A DNA stretch of 64,000 bases. It comes from Mitsuokella sp047974105. GTDB taxonomy: Bacteria > Bacillota > Negativicutes > Selenomonadales > Selenomonadaceae. The stretch spans positions 1 to 64,000 of the forward strand of contig NZ_JBHYRS010000009.1 in the NCBI RefSeq assembly GCF_047974105.1, written 5' to 3'. The translations under genes were made by a program, and so were the position numbers. Numbering within the stretch: position 1 is the stretch's first letter; every line of letters starts with the position of its first letter. Shown here piece by piece: positions 16,916 through 24,348 of the stretch. The notes beneath the pieces are model-generated. The model was given only the letters and a program-made list of their open reading frames with translations. It did no database searches and was not told where the DNA came from.

Positions 16916-17378
16916 ATGACTCCAACTCCTTTATGAATTCCTGATAGCGCTCTCCGACGCTTGCGAAAGTAATCCTGCGTCCATCCTCCTGAAACTCCGA
17001 TTTCTCGATATGGACCTCGACATAATCCTCCGGCATACACTGCGGAAACTTATCCGACCATTCAATGACGACGATTCCCTCGGGATCTTCCGTATATTCG
17101 TAGAAGCCAATATCTTCAAGCTCCTCCTCGGATTCCAGACGATAGAGGTCAAAATGATAGATGGGGCATATTCCTTCATATACATTCATGAGATTGAATG
17201 TCGGACTTGTGACCTCTCCCTCTACCCCCAGAGTACGCGCAAGGCTCTGAACAAACAGTGTCTTGCCGACGCCAAGGTCTCCTTCCAGGCACAGTACGGT
17301 TCCCTCCCGGATCTTTTGTCCGACAAGCTCTGCTATATGGGCAGTTTCCTCGGGAGAATTCGTTGTACAGGTAAACAT
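16896..17378 (-). CDS. tsaE: tRNA t6A biosynthesis ATPase TsaE
   Basis: A 160-residue P-loop ATPase needed for turnover of the TsaBD complex. Walker A is LEGDLGVGKTLFVQSL near residue 35, followed by VTSPTFNLMNVYEG and the YHFDLYRL motif. It is the first gene of the t6A operon. Translation starts at the ATG at 17378, after a TAGGAGAG site. The promoter is likely the extended -10 at 17446-17451. Confidence 0.95.
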   Translation of the reverse strand: MFTCTTNSPEETAHIAELVGQKIREGTVLCLEGDLGVGKTLFVQSLARTLGVEGEVTSPTFNLMNVYEGICPIYHFDLYRLESEEELEDIGFYEYTEDPEGIVVIEWSDKFPQCMPEDYVEVHIEKSEFQEDGRRITFASVGERYQEFIKELESFVYFSH

Positions 17379-17445
17379 TTCGTGTATTATCTCTCCTATA
17401 TATAGTTAAAAATGAACACATAAAATCATGCATATTCAATTTATC

Positions 17446-17474
17446 ATTATATCACACGGAGCAGATTCGGTAAA
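17446..17474 (-). promoter_or_regulatory. tsa operon promoter
   Basis: Minus-strand -35 TTTACC (17469-17474), 17-base spacer, -10 TATAAT (17446-17451) with an upstream TGA, an extended -10. It lies 25 bases from a Fur-like palindrome. Confidence 0.6.
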
Positions 17475-17498
17475 TTCCTCCACATGCCAGCCCGCCAT

Positions 17499-17520
17499 GA
17501 TAATTTAGATAATTATTATC
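17499..17520. promoter_or_regulatory. Fur/PerR-family box
   Basis: Three GATAAT-type hexamers: GATAAT (17499-17504), GATAAT (17508-17513) and the inverted ATTATC (17515-17520). The last two form a perfect 13-base palindrome. This matches the Fur-family operator pattern. It lies between the divergent tsaE and rubrerythrin genes, and control of the oxidative-stress gene rubrerythrin is the likelier role. The distance to the candidate rubrerythrin -10 (about 120 bases) weakens this. Confidence 0.5.
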
Positions 17521-17552
17521 CGTAGAAAATTTATTTTATAAAATGAGCAAAT

Positions 17553-17607
17553 TGGCGATATTAAGAGATTGAGTGAGAATAAAGCAGATATTTCCTCTTA
17601 ATCGCCA
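17553..17607. repeat. Imperfect inverted repeat upstream of rubrerythrin
   Basis: Arms TGGCGATATTAAGAG (17553-17567) and CTCTTAATCGCCA (17595-17607) are complementary apart from two extra bases, with a 27-base loop. No T-run follows directly, so it is more likely a protein site or structured DNA than a terminator. The rest of the 370-base gap is AT-rich and noncoding. Confidence 0.55.
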
Positions 17608-17640
17608 GATTTCGCTATTTCTATTTTATCCCATATGACG

Positions 17641-17698
17641 TATAATCAAAGCATAGCAAGTGAGCTACACCGATTGACACAAAGAACAAATCAATCGG
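17641..17698 (+). promoter_or_regulatory. Probable rubrerythrin promoter and leader hairpin
   Basis: A perfect TATAAT at 17641-17646 with only a weak -35 17 bases upstream, followed by a leader that contains the eight-base-pair hairpin CCGATTGA (17670-17677) with TCAATCGG (17691-17698). A weak -35 usually implies an activator or relief of repression. Confidence 0.4.
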
Positions 17699-17749
17699 GA
17701 TTCACCTATGATGTGTATGTATATCAAGATATATTAGGAGGCTTTTATT

Positions 17750-18295
17750 ATGAAAAAGTTTGTTTGCACGGTTTGCGGTTATGTTTATGAAGGCGAAGCA
17801 GCTCCGGCTGAATGCCCGATCTGCCATGCTCCGGCTTCCAAGTTCGTTGAGCAGAGCGACACGATGACGTTTGCTGATGAGCATCATGTCGGCGTTGCAA
17901 AAGACGTTGATCCGCGCATCATCGAAGGTCTGCGTCAGAACTTCACGGGCGAGTGCTCCGAAGTCGGCATGTACCTCGCTATGAGCCGTCAGGCTGACCG
18001 CGAAGGTTATCCGGAAATCGCAGAAGCTTACAAACGCTACGCTTTTGAAGAAGCAGAGCATGCTTCCAAATTCGCTGAACTCCTCGGCGAAGTCCTCACG
18101 GACAGCACGAAGAAGAACCTGACGATGCGTATCGATGCAGAGCACGGCGCCTGCGCTGGCAAGAAAGAGCTCGCAACGCTCGCTAAGCAGCTCGGCCTCG
18201 ACGCTGTTCATGACACGGTTCATGAGATGGCTAAGGACGAAGCTCGCCATGGCCGCGGCTTCAAGGGCCTGTTCGACCGTTACTTCGGTAAATAA
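17750..18295 (+). CDS. rbr: Reverse-type rubrerythrin (peroxide reductase)
   Basis: A 181-residue non-haem iron protein with domain order rubredoxin first, diiron second, which defines reverse rubrerythrins. The rubredoxin-like centre uses Cys6, Cys9, Cys22 and Cys25. The ferritin-like four-helix part has the carboxylate/His motifs GECSEVGMY, EEAEHASKF and KDEARHG. It reduces hydrogen peroxide to water in anaerobes and probably protects the cell from oxygen exposure. It has a strong AGGAGG ribosome site, a long regulated-looking upstream region and its own terminator, so it is monocistronic. Confidence 0.94.
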   Translation: MKKFVCTVCGYVYEGEAAPAECPICHAPASKFVEQSDTMTFADEHHVGVAKDVDPRIIEGLRQNFTGECSEVGMYLAMSRQADREGYPEIAEAYKRYAFEEAEHASKFAELLGEVLTDSTKKNLTMRIDAEHGACAGKKELATLAKQLGLDAVHDTVHEMAKDEARHGRGFKGLFDRYFGK

Positions 18296-18354
18296 TCCCT
18301 TATCCTTCAAAAAGTCCCATTTCTGGAACAAAACTCCTAAACATCATATAAAGG

Positions 18355-18381
18355 ACACCCTGCAGCGCATCCGCAGGGTGT
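18355..18381 (+). terminator. Intrinsic terminator of rubrerythrin
   Basis: Nine-base-pair GC-rich stem (18355-18363 with 18373-18381) followed by TTTT on the plus strand, 60 bases after the stop. Confidence 0.8.
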
Positions 18382-18565
18382 TTTGGTATATTCATGTATA
18401 CAATTCGCTTTTTTATGCATCTCTATTGCAATCGAGCCAAAAAAGTTTTATACTATCCCTAACCTGAAATGTTGCAACGGAGCAAGATATGAGGCCTTGC
18501 CTTGTGTCCTGCTCCATTTTTTTCAGGGTGTCAAAACTATACTATCATACAGGAAGGGTTGTGTT

Positions 18566-19774
18566 ATGAGAAGCTTTCTCTTAAGTGAAAATGAAATGAA
18601 CGAACTGTGCAGGAGACAGGAGACGCCTTTTCTCGTGCTGTCCACGGACAAGGCTGCCGAAAATTACGCATTCCTGCGCAAGCACCTGCCGCGCGCCGGC
18701 ATTTATTATGCCATCAAGGCGAATCCGCAGCCAGATGTCCTCAAACGCCTTGCCTCCATGGGCTCCCATTTCGATGTGGCTTCGGCCGGTGAAATGGAAA
18801 TCCTGCATGAGGCAGGCATCGATGGTTCACGCATGATTTATGCAAATCCGGTGCACGATAAGCGCGGCCTTATGGCTGCCGCCCGCCTTGGCGTCAAACG
18901 CTTTACATTCGATGATGCCAGCGAGATTGCCAAAATCGCCAAATACGTGCCGGATGCCGACGTGCTCGTGCGCGTACAGGTCCAAAACAGCAAGGCCCTC
19001 GTCGATCTCAACACGAAATTCGGCGTACCGCTTGCTGAGGCACTGCCCCTCTTAAAGCAGGCAGAAGACGCAGGACTCCATGCCAAGGGCATCTGTTTCC
19101 ACGTTGGCAGCCAGTCCCTTTCTACAGCGGCTTACGAAGAGGCCCTGCTGCTCGTCCATCACCTTTTCACCGAAGCGGAAGCTTCCGGACTTCACCTCAC
19201 CGATCTCGATATCGGCGGCGGCTTCCCGATTCCTTCAGCCAACGGCCTGCATATTGACCTTGCCGCCATGCTCGAAGCCATCAACCGCCAAATCGACCGC
19301 CTGTTTCCAGAGACACAGGTCTGGACGGAGCCGGGCCGCTTCATCTGCGGCACAGCCATGAATCTCGTGACTTCAGTCATCGGTACGAAGATGCGAGGCG
19401 ATAAGCCATGGTACATTCTCGACGAGGGCATCTACGGCGTATTTTCGGGCATCCTGTTCGACCACTGGGAATACCCGCTGCACTGCTTCGGCCGTGGCAA
19501 AAAAATTCCTTCAACATTTGCGGGGCCGAGCTGCGACGGCATCGATGTGCTCTACCGCGACTTCCCCGCACCGAAGCTCGCCATCGGCGACAAGGTGCTT
19601 GTCGGCAATATCGGTGCCTACACGACCGTCTCAGCCACGCATTTCAACGGTTTTGAGCCAGCCCCCATCCTCATATGGGAAAAACAGGCCGACCTCATCG
19701 CCAAACGGCAGCAAGATTTTTCTGCAAATGAAAACGACGATACAGAAGAAAATCAGCGTCTTCTCCGGCTCTGA
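18566..19774 (+). CDS. ldc: Lysine/ornithine decarboxylase, fold III (Selenomonas-type)
   Basis: A 402-residue PLP enzyme of the alanine-racemase-fold group IV decarboxylases, related to eukaryotic ornithine decarboxylase. The PLP lysine is Lys51 in YYAIKANPQP. Other motifs are HFDVASAGEMEIL, CFHVGSQ, DIGGGFP, WTEPGRF and the active-site Cys in GPSCDGIDVLY. From memory it is very close to the bifunctional decarboxylase of Selenomonas ruminantium, which supplies cadaverine or putrescine for attachment to peptidoglycan. I chose the ATG at 18566, after AGGAAGGG. An upstream in-frame ATG at 18383 lies within the preceding terminator region and is rejected. Confidence 0.93.
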   Translation: MRSFLLSENEMNELCRRQETPFLVLSTDKAAENYAFLRKHLPRAGIYYAIKANPQPDVLKRLASMGSHFDVASAGEMEILHEAGIDGSRMIYANPVHDKRGLMAAARLGVKRFTFDDASEIAKIAKYVPDADVLVRVQVQNSKALVDLNTKFGVPLAEALPLLKQAEDAGLHAKGICFHVGSQSLSTAAYEEALLLVHHLFTEAEASGLHLTDLDIGGGFPIPSANGLHIDLAAMLEAINRQIDRLFPETQVWTEPGRFICGTAMNLVTSVIGTKMRGDKPWYILDEGIYGVFSGILFDHWEYPLHCFGRGKKIPSTFAGPSCDGIDVLYRDFPAPKLAIGDKVLVGNIGAYTTVSATHFNGFEPAPILIWEKQADLIAKRQQDFSANENDDTEENQRLLRL

Positions 19775-19786
19775 TTCCTTCTAAGC

Positions 19787-19838
19787 AAAAAACAGCCACA
19801 CTGTCTCATATTGTATGGTGACAGTGTGGCTGTTTTTT
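19787..19838. terminator. Bidirectional terminator between ldc and the ABC-F gene
   Basis: A 19-base-pair stem (19787-19805 with 19820-19838) with A-runs and T-runs on both sides, so it can end both the plus-strand decarboxylase transcript and the minus-strand ABC-F transcript. Confidence 0.9.
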
Positions 19839-19844
19839 TATGGA

Positions 19845-21401
19845 TCAGACAATCTTTGTCGACCAGCTCTCGATATTCCAGACGGTATCGACGAGGTCTT
19901 CGTAAAAGTCGGGTTCGTGCGAGACGAGCAGCAGGGTGCCTTTGTACTCCTGCAGAGCGCGCTTGAGCTCTTTTTTCGCTTCGACATCGAGGTGGTTGGT
20001 CGGCTCGTCGAGCACGAGCAGGTTGACAGGCTTCTGCATGATCTTCGCGAGTCGGACTTTGGCTGCCTCGCCGCCCGAAAGGGCCGTCATTTTCGTCGTA
20101 ATGTGCTCATTCGTCAGGCCGCAGGAGGCAAGCGCCGCGCGGACCTCGAAATTTGTCATGCTCGGATATTCCTGCCAGAGTTCGTCGAGGGCCGTATTCA
20201 TATTGCCCTTGGCTTCTTCCTGCTCAAAATAACCGACCGAGACGAATTCGCCCTGTTCAATTTCACCGGCAAACGGCTTGATGATGCCAAGGAGTGTCTT
20301 TAAGAGCGTCGATTTGCCGAGGCCGTTCGTGCCGCGGATGGCGATTTTCTTATTGCGTTCGACCTTGATGTCGACGGGTTTTGTCAGGGCCGAATCGTAG
20401 CCGAGCACGAGGCGCTGCGCCTCGATGACAAAGCGCGACGGCGTGCGGTCCTGCTGGAAATGGAAATGCGGTTTCGGCTTTTCCTGACGCTTCGTCAGAA
20501 TTTCCATTTTGTCGAGCTTTTTCTGACGGCTGTTCGCCATGCCGCGCGTCGCGACGCGGGCCTTATTGCGCTGGATGAAATCCTGCTCCTTTTTGATTTC
20601 GGCCTGCTGGCGCTCGTAAGCAGCTTCTTCCTGACGGCGCTTCAGTGCGGCCATTTCCTCGAATTTCTCATAGCTGCCCGTGTAGCGCGTGAGCTGCAGA
20701 TTGTCGACGTGCCAGATGACATTCGTCACGGCGTTGAGGAACGGCACATCGTGCGAAATGACGATAAAGGCGTTTTCGTAGTTGATGAGATAATTCTTGA
20801 GCCATTCGATGTGCTCAGCATCGAGGTAATTCGTCGGCTCGTCGAGCAGCAGAATCTCGGGGTTCTCCAAGAGGAGTTTTGTCAAAAGGACCTTCGTACG
20901 CTGGCCGCCCGAAAGCTCGTCGACTTTGCGCTCAAGGCCAATATCCCGCAGGCCCAGACCGCCCGCGACTTCCTCGATGCGCGCGTCAATCGTGTAGTAG
21001 CTGCCGGCTTCGAGGATATCCTGAATGTCGCCGACATCCTTCATAAGTTTGTCCATTTCCTCCGGCGTTGCCTCGCCCATCTTGTCGTAAGCCGCGAGCA
21101 TCTCCTGCTCGAGCTGCACGAGGTGGTCAAAAGCCGTGCGCAGCGTCTCGCGGATCGTCATGCCTGGCTGCAGCACGGCGTGCTGGTCGAGGTAGCCGAC
21201 TTTCGTGCGCTTCGCCCAAGTGACCGTGCCGGCATCCGGCGTGAGTTTGCCCGTGATGATGGACATAAAGGTCGACTTGCCCTCGCCGTTCGCGCCGACC
21301 AGCGCCACATGCTCGCCTTTTAAAAGGCGAAACGATACATCCTCAAAAATCTCCCGCCCGCCATAGCTGTGCGAAAGATGCGAAACCTCCAATACGCTCA
21401 T
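19845..21401 (-). CDS. ABC-F family ATPase (YkpA/YbiT-like)
   Basis: A 518-residue soluble protein with two ABC ATPase domains and no membrane segment. Walker A motifs are GANGEGKS (36-43) and GTNGLGKS (second half), signatures LSGGQ and LSGGE, and both Walker B segments are LLLDEPTNYLD / LVLDEPTNHLD. A charged linker rich in Lys, Arg and Gln joins them. ABC-F proteins bind the ribosomal E site and rescue or tune translation; some give antibiotic resistance. This one looks like the housekeeping YkpA/YbiT branch rather than a resistance type, but I cannot exclude the latter. Its leader contains a terminator-like hairpin. Confidence 0.88.
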   Translation of the reverse strand: MSVLEVSHLSHSYGGREIFEDVSFRLLKGEHVALVGANGEGKSTFMSIITGKLTPDAGTVTWAKRTKVGYLDQHAVLQPGMTIRETLRTAFDHLVQLEQEMLAAYDKMGEATPEEMDKLMKDVGDIQDILEAGSYYTIDARIEEVAGGLGLRDIGLERKVDELSGGQRTKVLLTKLLLENPEILLLDEPTNYLDAEHIEWLKNYLINYENAFIVISHDVPFLNAVTNVIWHVDNLQLTRYTGSYEKFEEMAALKRRQEEAAYERQQAEIKKEQDFIQRNKARVATRGMANSRQKKLDKMEILTKRQEKPKPHFHFQQDRTPSRFVIEAQRLVLGYDSALTKPVDIKVERNKKIAIRGTNGLGKSTLLKTLLGIIKPFAGEIEQGEFVSVGYFEQEEAKGNMNTALDELWQEYPSMTNFEVRAALASCGLTNEHITTKMTALSGGEAAKVRLAKIMQKPVNLLVLDEPTNHLDVEAKKELKRALQEYKGTLLLVSHEPDFYEDLVDTVWNIESWSTKIV

Positions 21402-21445
21402 GAATTTCTCCTTTTCCTTCCATAATATAGAGCCTGTCCATAAAA

Positions 21446-21496
21446 AAGAGGCTGCGCGTGCAGTCTCTTCGAAAAATCATCTGATGTTTTATTATA
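21446..21496 (-). promoter_or_regulatory. ABC-F promoter -10 and leader terminator hairpin
   Basis: A minus-strand TATAAT (21491-21496) has no clear -35. Downstream lies a hairpin of about ten base pairs (21446-21455 with 21460-21469), followed by six U (21447-21442), before the start codon at 21401. It could be an attenuator of the ABC-F gene or the terminator of the small membrane-protein gene upstream. Confidence 0.5.
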
Positions 21497-21603
21497 CCAT
21501 AGAGCACACGCCGCGAAAAGGCGAAATCCTGCCGCTGTTCAGCGTCTGCTCCGCCGCTGTTTTGCCGGCTGCTTCGACTCTATTGCAGCCGCCTCATCGC
21601 ATA

Positions 21604-21885
21604 TTATTTTTTCTCAGGCGGCTGCGGCGCATTGCGCTTGCCGGCAATCCACTCCTTGAGAGTCTCGCGGTCCATCGGCGGCAGGTCCTCTTTTTTGACC
21701 TCCGACCATGCCTGTGCCTGCTTCATGCAGAAGTACACGCCGCCGATGCCCAGCACCAGACAGATGATGCCCCAAAGATACGACGCCGTATACACAAGAT
21801 ACGCTCCCCCGAGCGTCACAAACATAAAAAACACCGAATTCCATGTCTGCACCATCATATTGAAATACTTCGGCATAGACCGCAT
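21604..21885 (-). CDS. Small membrane protein of unknown function
   Basis: A 93-residue protein with two adjacent hydrophobic helices (about 16-35 and 38-56: SVFFMFVTLGGAYLVYTA, then WGIICLVLGIGGVYF) and a charged cytosolic tail ending in Pro and Lys. I do not recognise the family. Start is the ATG at 21885, after AAGGGGGAG. The frame is open upstream to 22152 but would run through the tRNA-Pro gene, so that part is not coding. It may be cotranscribed with tRNA-Pro only if transcription passes the terminator at 21977-22002. Confidence 0.65.
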   Translation of the reverse strand: MRSMPKYFNMMVQTWNSVFFMFVTLGGAYLVYTASYLWGIICLVLGIGGVYFCMKQAQAWSEVKKEDLPPMDRETLKEWIAGKRNAPQPPEKK

Positions 21886-21976
21886 AGCGACTCCCCCTTG
21901 GTTTCCCATATTTTTTCCATAGAAGCTTTTCTTACAGCTCTTTTTAACACTATTATACCATAGGAAGTAATAAAAA

Positions 21977-22002
21977 AGACTTCCTATTTTCATAGAAAGC
22001 CT
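21977..22002 (-). terminator. Terminator after tRNA-Pro
   Basis: Eleven-base-pair stem (21977-21987 with 21992-22002), fully paired in minus-strand RNA using two G-U pairs, with a four-base loop and six U downstream. Confidence 0.8.
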
Positions 22003-22015
22003 CATTTTGCAAAAA

Positions 22016-22092
22016 TGGTCGGAACGACGGGATTTGAACCCACGACCTCTTCCACCCCAAGGAAGCGCGCTACCAAACTGCGCTACGTCCCG
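22016..22092 (-). tRNA. tRNA-Pro (GGG anticodon)
   Basis: A 77-base cloverleaf with encoded CCA. The acceptor stem CGGGACG pairs with CGTTCCG (one G-U). The anticodon arm is CTTCC-TTGGGGT-GGAAG, with anticodon GGG at the expected place. The T arm contains GGTTCAAATCC. It reads Pro codons CCC and CCU. Confidence 0.97.
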
Positions 22093-22104
22093 ACAACACT
22101 CAAT

Positions 22105-22133
22105 ATTATAGCGTATTTCACGTCTATTGTAAA
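22105..22133 (-). promoter_or_regulatory. tRNA-Pro promoter
   Basis: Minus-strand TTTACA (22128-22133), 17-base spacer, TATAAT (22105-22110), 12 bases before the mature tRNA. Confidence 0.75.
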
Positions 22134-22155
22134 GATATAAAATCCATCGCACATA

Positions 22156-22785
22156 TCAGATGAAGTATTCGATGGTATCCTGTGCGGTTTTCTTTGTGCG
22201 TTCGTTGAAGAGCAGGACAGCTTCGCGGTCTTCGACGGGGCCGAGGGCGTAGGGCTCGTTTGTCTCGCGGTTGAAGCAGGCAGCCGGCACGATGCGATTG
22301 TATTCCTTCGGATGCGCAAGCGTCAGTTCGATGCCGGTGCCTTCAAATTCCTTGGAGCCTTCTGGCACATACCACGGGTCAAACATGTAGATGCCGTTTT
22401 TGTCGACACCGGTCAAAAGTGCGTAATGCTCGACTTCGTAGAAAAGGCGCACGACGGCGACACCGCCGCGGTGCAGGGCATCGTTGACGAGACTTTCCTG
22501 ACTGATGGACACCGCTTTTCCCGAGAGATACTGGCTCGAAAGTGGCAGATTCGTCGCATGGCCAAAGCCATCAAGCCAGTTTGACAGGAACATCATCGCC
22601 ATGCGGCTCGTGCCCGCGCGGCCCGGCTCCCCTTTGTTGCTGTAGCAGTCGAGGCTGTAGAGCATGACGTTGCGGATGATCTCGGGCGGAATCTCTTCGC
22701 GTTCAAAGAGATAACTGACTGCGTTGAGCATCGTCGTCGGGCCGCAGTCGTACTCCGAAAACTGATAACGCAAAGGACTCTTCAT
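22156..22785 (-). CDS. C39-like papain-fold cysteine peptidase
   Basis: A 209-residue protein with the C39_2-like catalytic layout: Cys14 in EYDCGPTTMLNA, His120 in VEHYALLTGV and Asp136 in FDPW. There is no signal peptide or transporter domain, so it is not a bacteriocin exporter peptidase. It probably acts in the cytosol, on an unknown peptide or isopeptide. It lies 29 bases downstream of a secreted NlpC/P60 protein in the same direction, so the two papain-like enzymes are likely one transcript. Start follows AGGAGAG. Confidence 0.75.
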   Translation of the reverse strand: MKSPLRYQFSEYDCGPTTMLNAVSYLFEREEIPPEIIRNVMLYSLDCYSNKGEPGRAGTSRMAMMFLSNWLDGFGHATNLPLSSQYLSGKAVSISQESLVNDALHRGGVAVVRLFYEVEHYALLTGVDKNGIYMFDPWYVPEGSKEFEGTGIELTLAHPKEYNRIVPAACFNRETNEPYALGPVEDREAVLLFNERTKKTAQDTIEYFI

Positions 22786-22814
22786 ATATTTACTCTCCTA
22801 ATTTCTCTTGCAGC

Positions 22815-24152
22815 TCAGCGCAGCGAGCCAAGATAACGCACCCCGTTGATGTACGGCGTGCCGCTGGCATTTAAAAAGGTCGCGGTTGAGGCAATGACTT
22901 TGCGCAGATAATGTTTGGCATAGCCGCCCGAGAAACTGAACCAGCTGCTCATCGACTGCAGGACAATCGGCGTGCCCGCATCGTCCTGACCGAGATACAT
23001 CATGACATGGGTGTTGTTCGCAAGCAAAGTCCCCGGACGGCAGGCATAAAGCGCTGTCAATCGTTCATCCTCATTCATGCCGGCAAGGTCGACGACGCGC
23101 GGCATGGATTTGGCCTGCTGGTCGGCGTCGCGCGGCAGCTCAATGCCCATACTGCGGTAAACATCCCCGACAAACGAGGAGCAGTCGACGCTGTCGTCAA
23201 GGCCGCCCCAGCCGTAGACGTCGCCTAAAAAGCGGAAGCCCTGACGCACGAAATTGTTCTCCGTGCAGGGCAGGAAGCCCTCATGCAGGGTATCGTCAAA
23301 AGCAGCCTTGATTTGCTCCGTCCGCAGCGTACCGTTGTCATTTACGGGCAGCAGCAGTTTCTTGTCAGCCGTCAGCGGAATCTTGGCGCCCATCTGGAAG
23401 AGCAGTCCCTCGCCATCGGCATTGGCAATGGTCTTTTTATTGGCCGTGACGACGGCAAACGAAGCGGGCGCTGCAAATTTATCCCATTCGGCGCGGCCCG
23501 TCTCCGCAAAGTCAGACTTTGCAAGCCAGCCGTCATAAAAGCGCGTGCGCACAAACGAGAATTTCTTATCGTAGCTGTCGAGCAGCACGGCAACCGGCTC
23601 GGCAGGGTCAAGAGCCGTAGCCTGCAGTGTATCGTAATGCGTATCACCGGCACTTTCGAACCAGCCCGTCGCTTCCGGCAGCAGGCGCAGATTTGCGCGT
23701 CTCGTTACCACGCCATAACGGATATTGGCCGTTTCCGGCATGGCAGAAAGATTGCAGTTTTTGTGCGCAAAGGAATAGCTGTACGAGGTCAGGCCGCTGC
23801 CGTTTTTATAAAGGTCCGGCACGGCAGCCGTATCAAAATCACCCAAGGCCTGCACATTTTCAATGCGCTGCCTTACCTCATCAGCAGATACCGTCTCCGG
23901 CAGGACCGCTAAATCGGCCAGCGTATCATTGCGGCTGCGAAGCCCTGCATTGACTTCTTTGACCTGTTCCTTTGACAAAATCACTTGGTCGCCGGCAGAA
24001 TTTCTCTGCGTCCAATAGTCGGCCGTCGCCCGTTCGTCCGTGATTTCCGGCGAAGCCGACGCTGCTTTTATACCCATAGGCAGGAAAAAAGCCAGCAGCA
24101 AGGTCAGCAGCAGCGGGATTCCCCTATTCGCGATTTTATGACCGTACTTCAA
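22815..24152 (-). CDS. Secreted SH3-NlpC/P60 cell-wall peptidase
   Basis: A 445-residue exported protein. The TTG start at 24152, after AAGGGGG, gives a basic N-terminus and a hydrophobic signal peptide ending near GIKAASA. An N-terminal helical region, bacterial SH3-like regions (about 145-260) and a C-terminal NlpC/P60 domain follow. The domain has catalytic Cys324 (DDSVDCSSFVGDVY) and His382 (NNTHVMMYLG). Enzymes with this SH3b-NlpC/P60 layout cut gamma-D-glutamyl-diamino-acid bonds in peptidoglycan stem peptides. It is first in a probable operon with the C39-like gene. The frame also has an ATG at 24227, but that lies in the promoter. Confidence 0.85.
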   Translation of the reverse strand: MKYGHKIANRGIPLLLTLLLAFFLPMGIKAASASPEITDERATADYWTQRNSAGDQVILSKEQVKEVNAGLRSRNDTLADLAVLPETVSADEVRQRIENVQALGDFDTAAVPDLYKNGSGLTSYSYSFAHKNCNLSAMPETANIRYGVVTRRANLRLLPEATGWFESAGDTHYDTLQATALDPAEPVAVLLDSYDKKFSFVRTRFYDGWLAKSDFAETGRAEWDKFAAPASFAVVTANKKTIANADGEGLLFQMGAKIPLTADKKLLLPVNDNGTLRTEQIKAAFDDTLHEGFLPCTENNFVRQGFRFLGDVYGWGGLDDSVDCSSFVGDVYRSMGIELPRDADQQAKSMPRVVDLAGMNEDERLTALYACRPGTLLANNTHVMMYLGQDDAGTPIVLQSMSSWFSFSGGYAKHYLRKVIASTATFLNASGTPYINGVRYLGSLR

Positions 24153-24198
24153 GACACGTTCCCCCTTCTTACGATTCTTTCTATTATATATAATATCT

Positions 24199-24227
24199 AT
24201 TATAGCGCAGAAGGCTCCCGCTGTCAT
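24199..24227 (-). promoter_or_regulatory. Promoter of the NlpC/P60-C39 operon
   Basis: Minus-strand ATGACA (24222-24227), 17-base spacer, TATAAT (24199-24204). It diverges from the plus-strand promoter at 24250. Confidence 0.65.
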
Positions 24228-24249
24228 TCTGGATGTTTCAAAGTGTTTT

Positions 24250-24314
24250 TGCTATAATAAAAACGAGCCGTCACGGCGTGTATCATCGCATAGATACGGC
24301 AGTGACGGTTTTTT
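24250..24314 (+). promoter_or_regulatory. Extended -10 promoter followed by a leader terminator
   Basis: TGCTATAAT (24250-24258) is an extended -10. Ten bases on begins a hairpin: CCGTCAC (24268-24274) with GTGACGG (24302-24308), an inner GTATC/GATAC stem, then TTTTTT (24309-24314). No plus-strand gene precedes it, so the terminator lies in the leader of the phosphatase gene (start 24349). Either an attenuator or a roughly 50-base small RNA could result. Confidence 0.65.
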
Positions 24315-24348
24315 ACTTCCGATTTTTTCAGCACAAAGAAGGTGCATT

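Noticed and set aside
21886..22152. N-terminal extension of the small membrane protein
   Set aside because: The extension is the translation of the tRNA-Pro gene and its terminator; the ATG at 21885 has a proper ribosome site.
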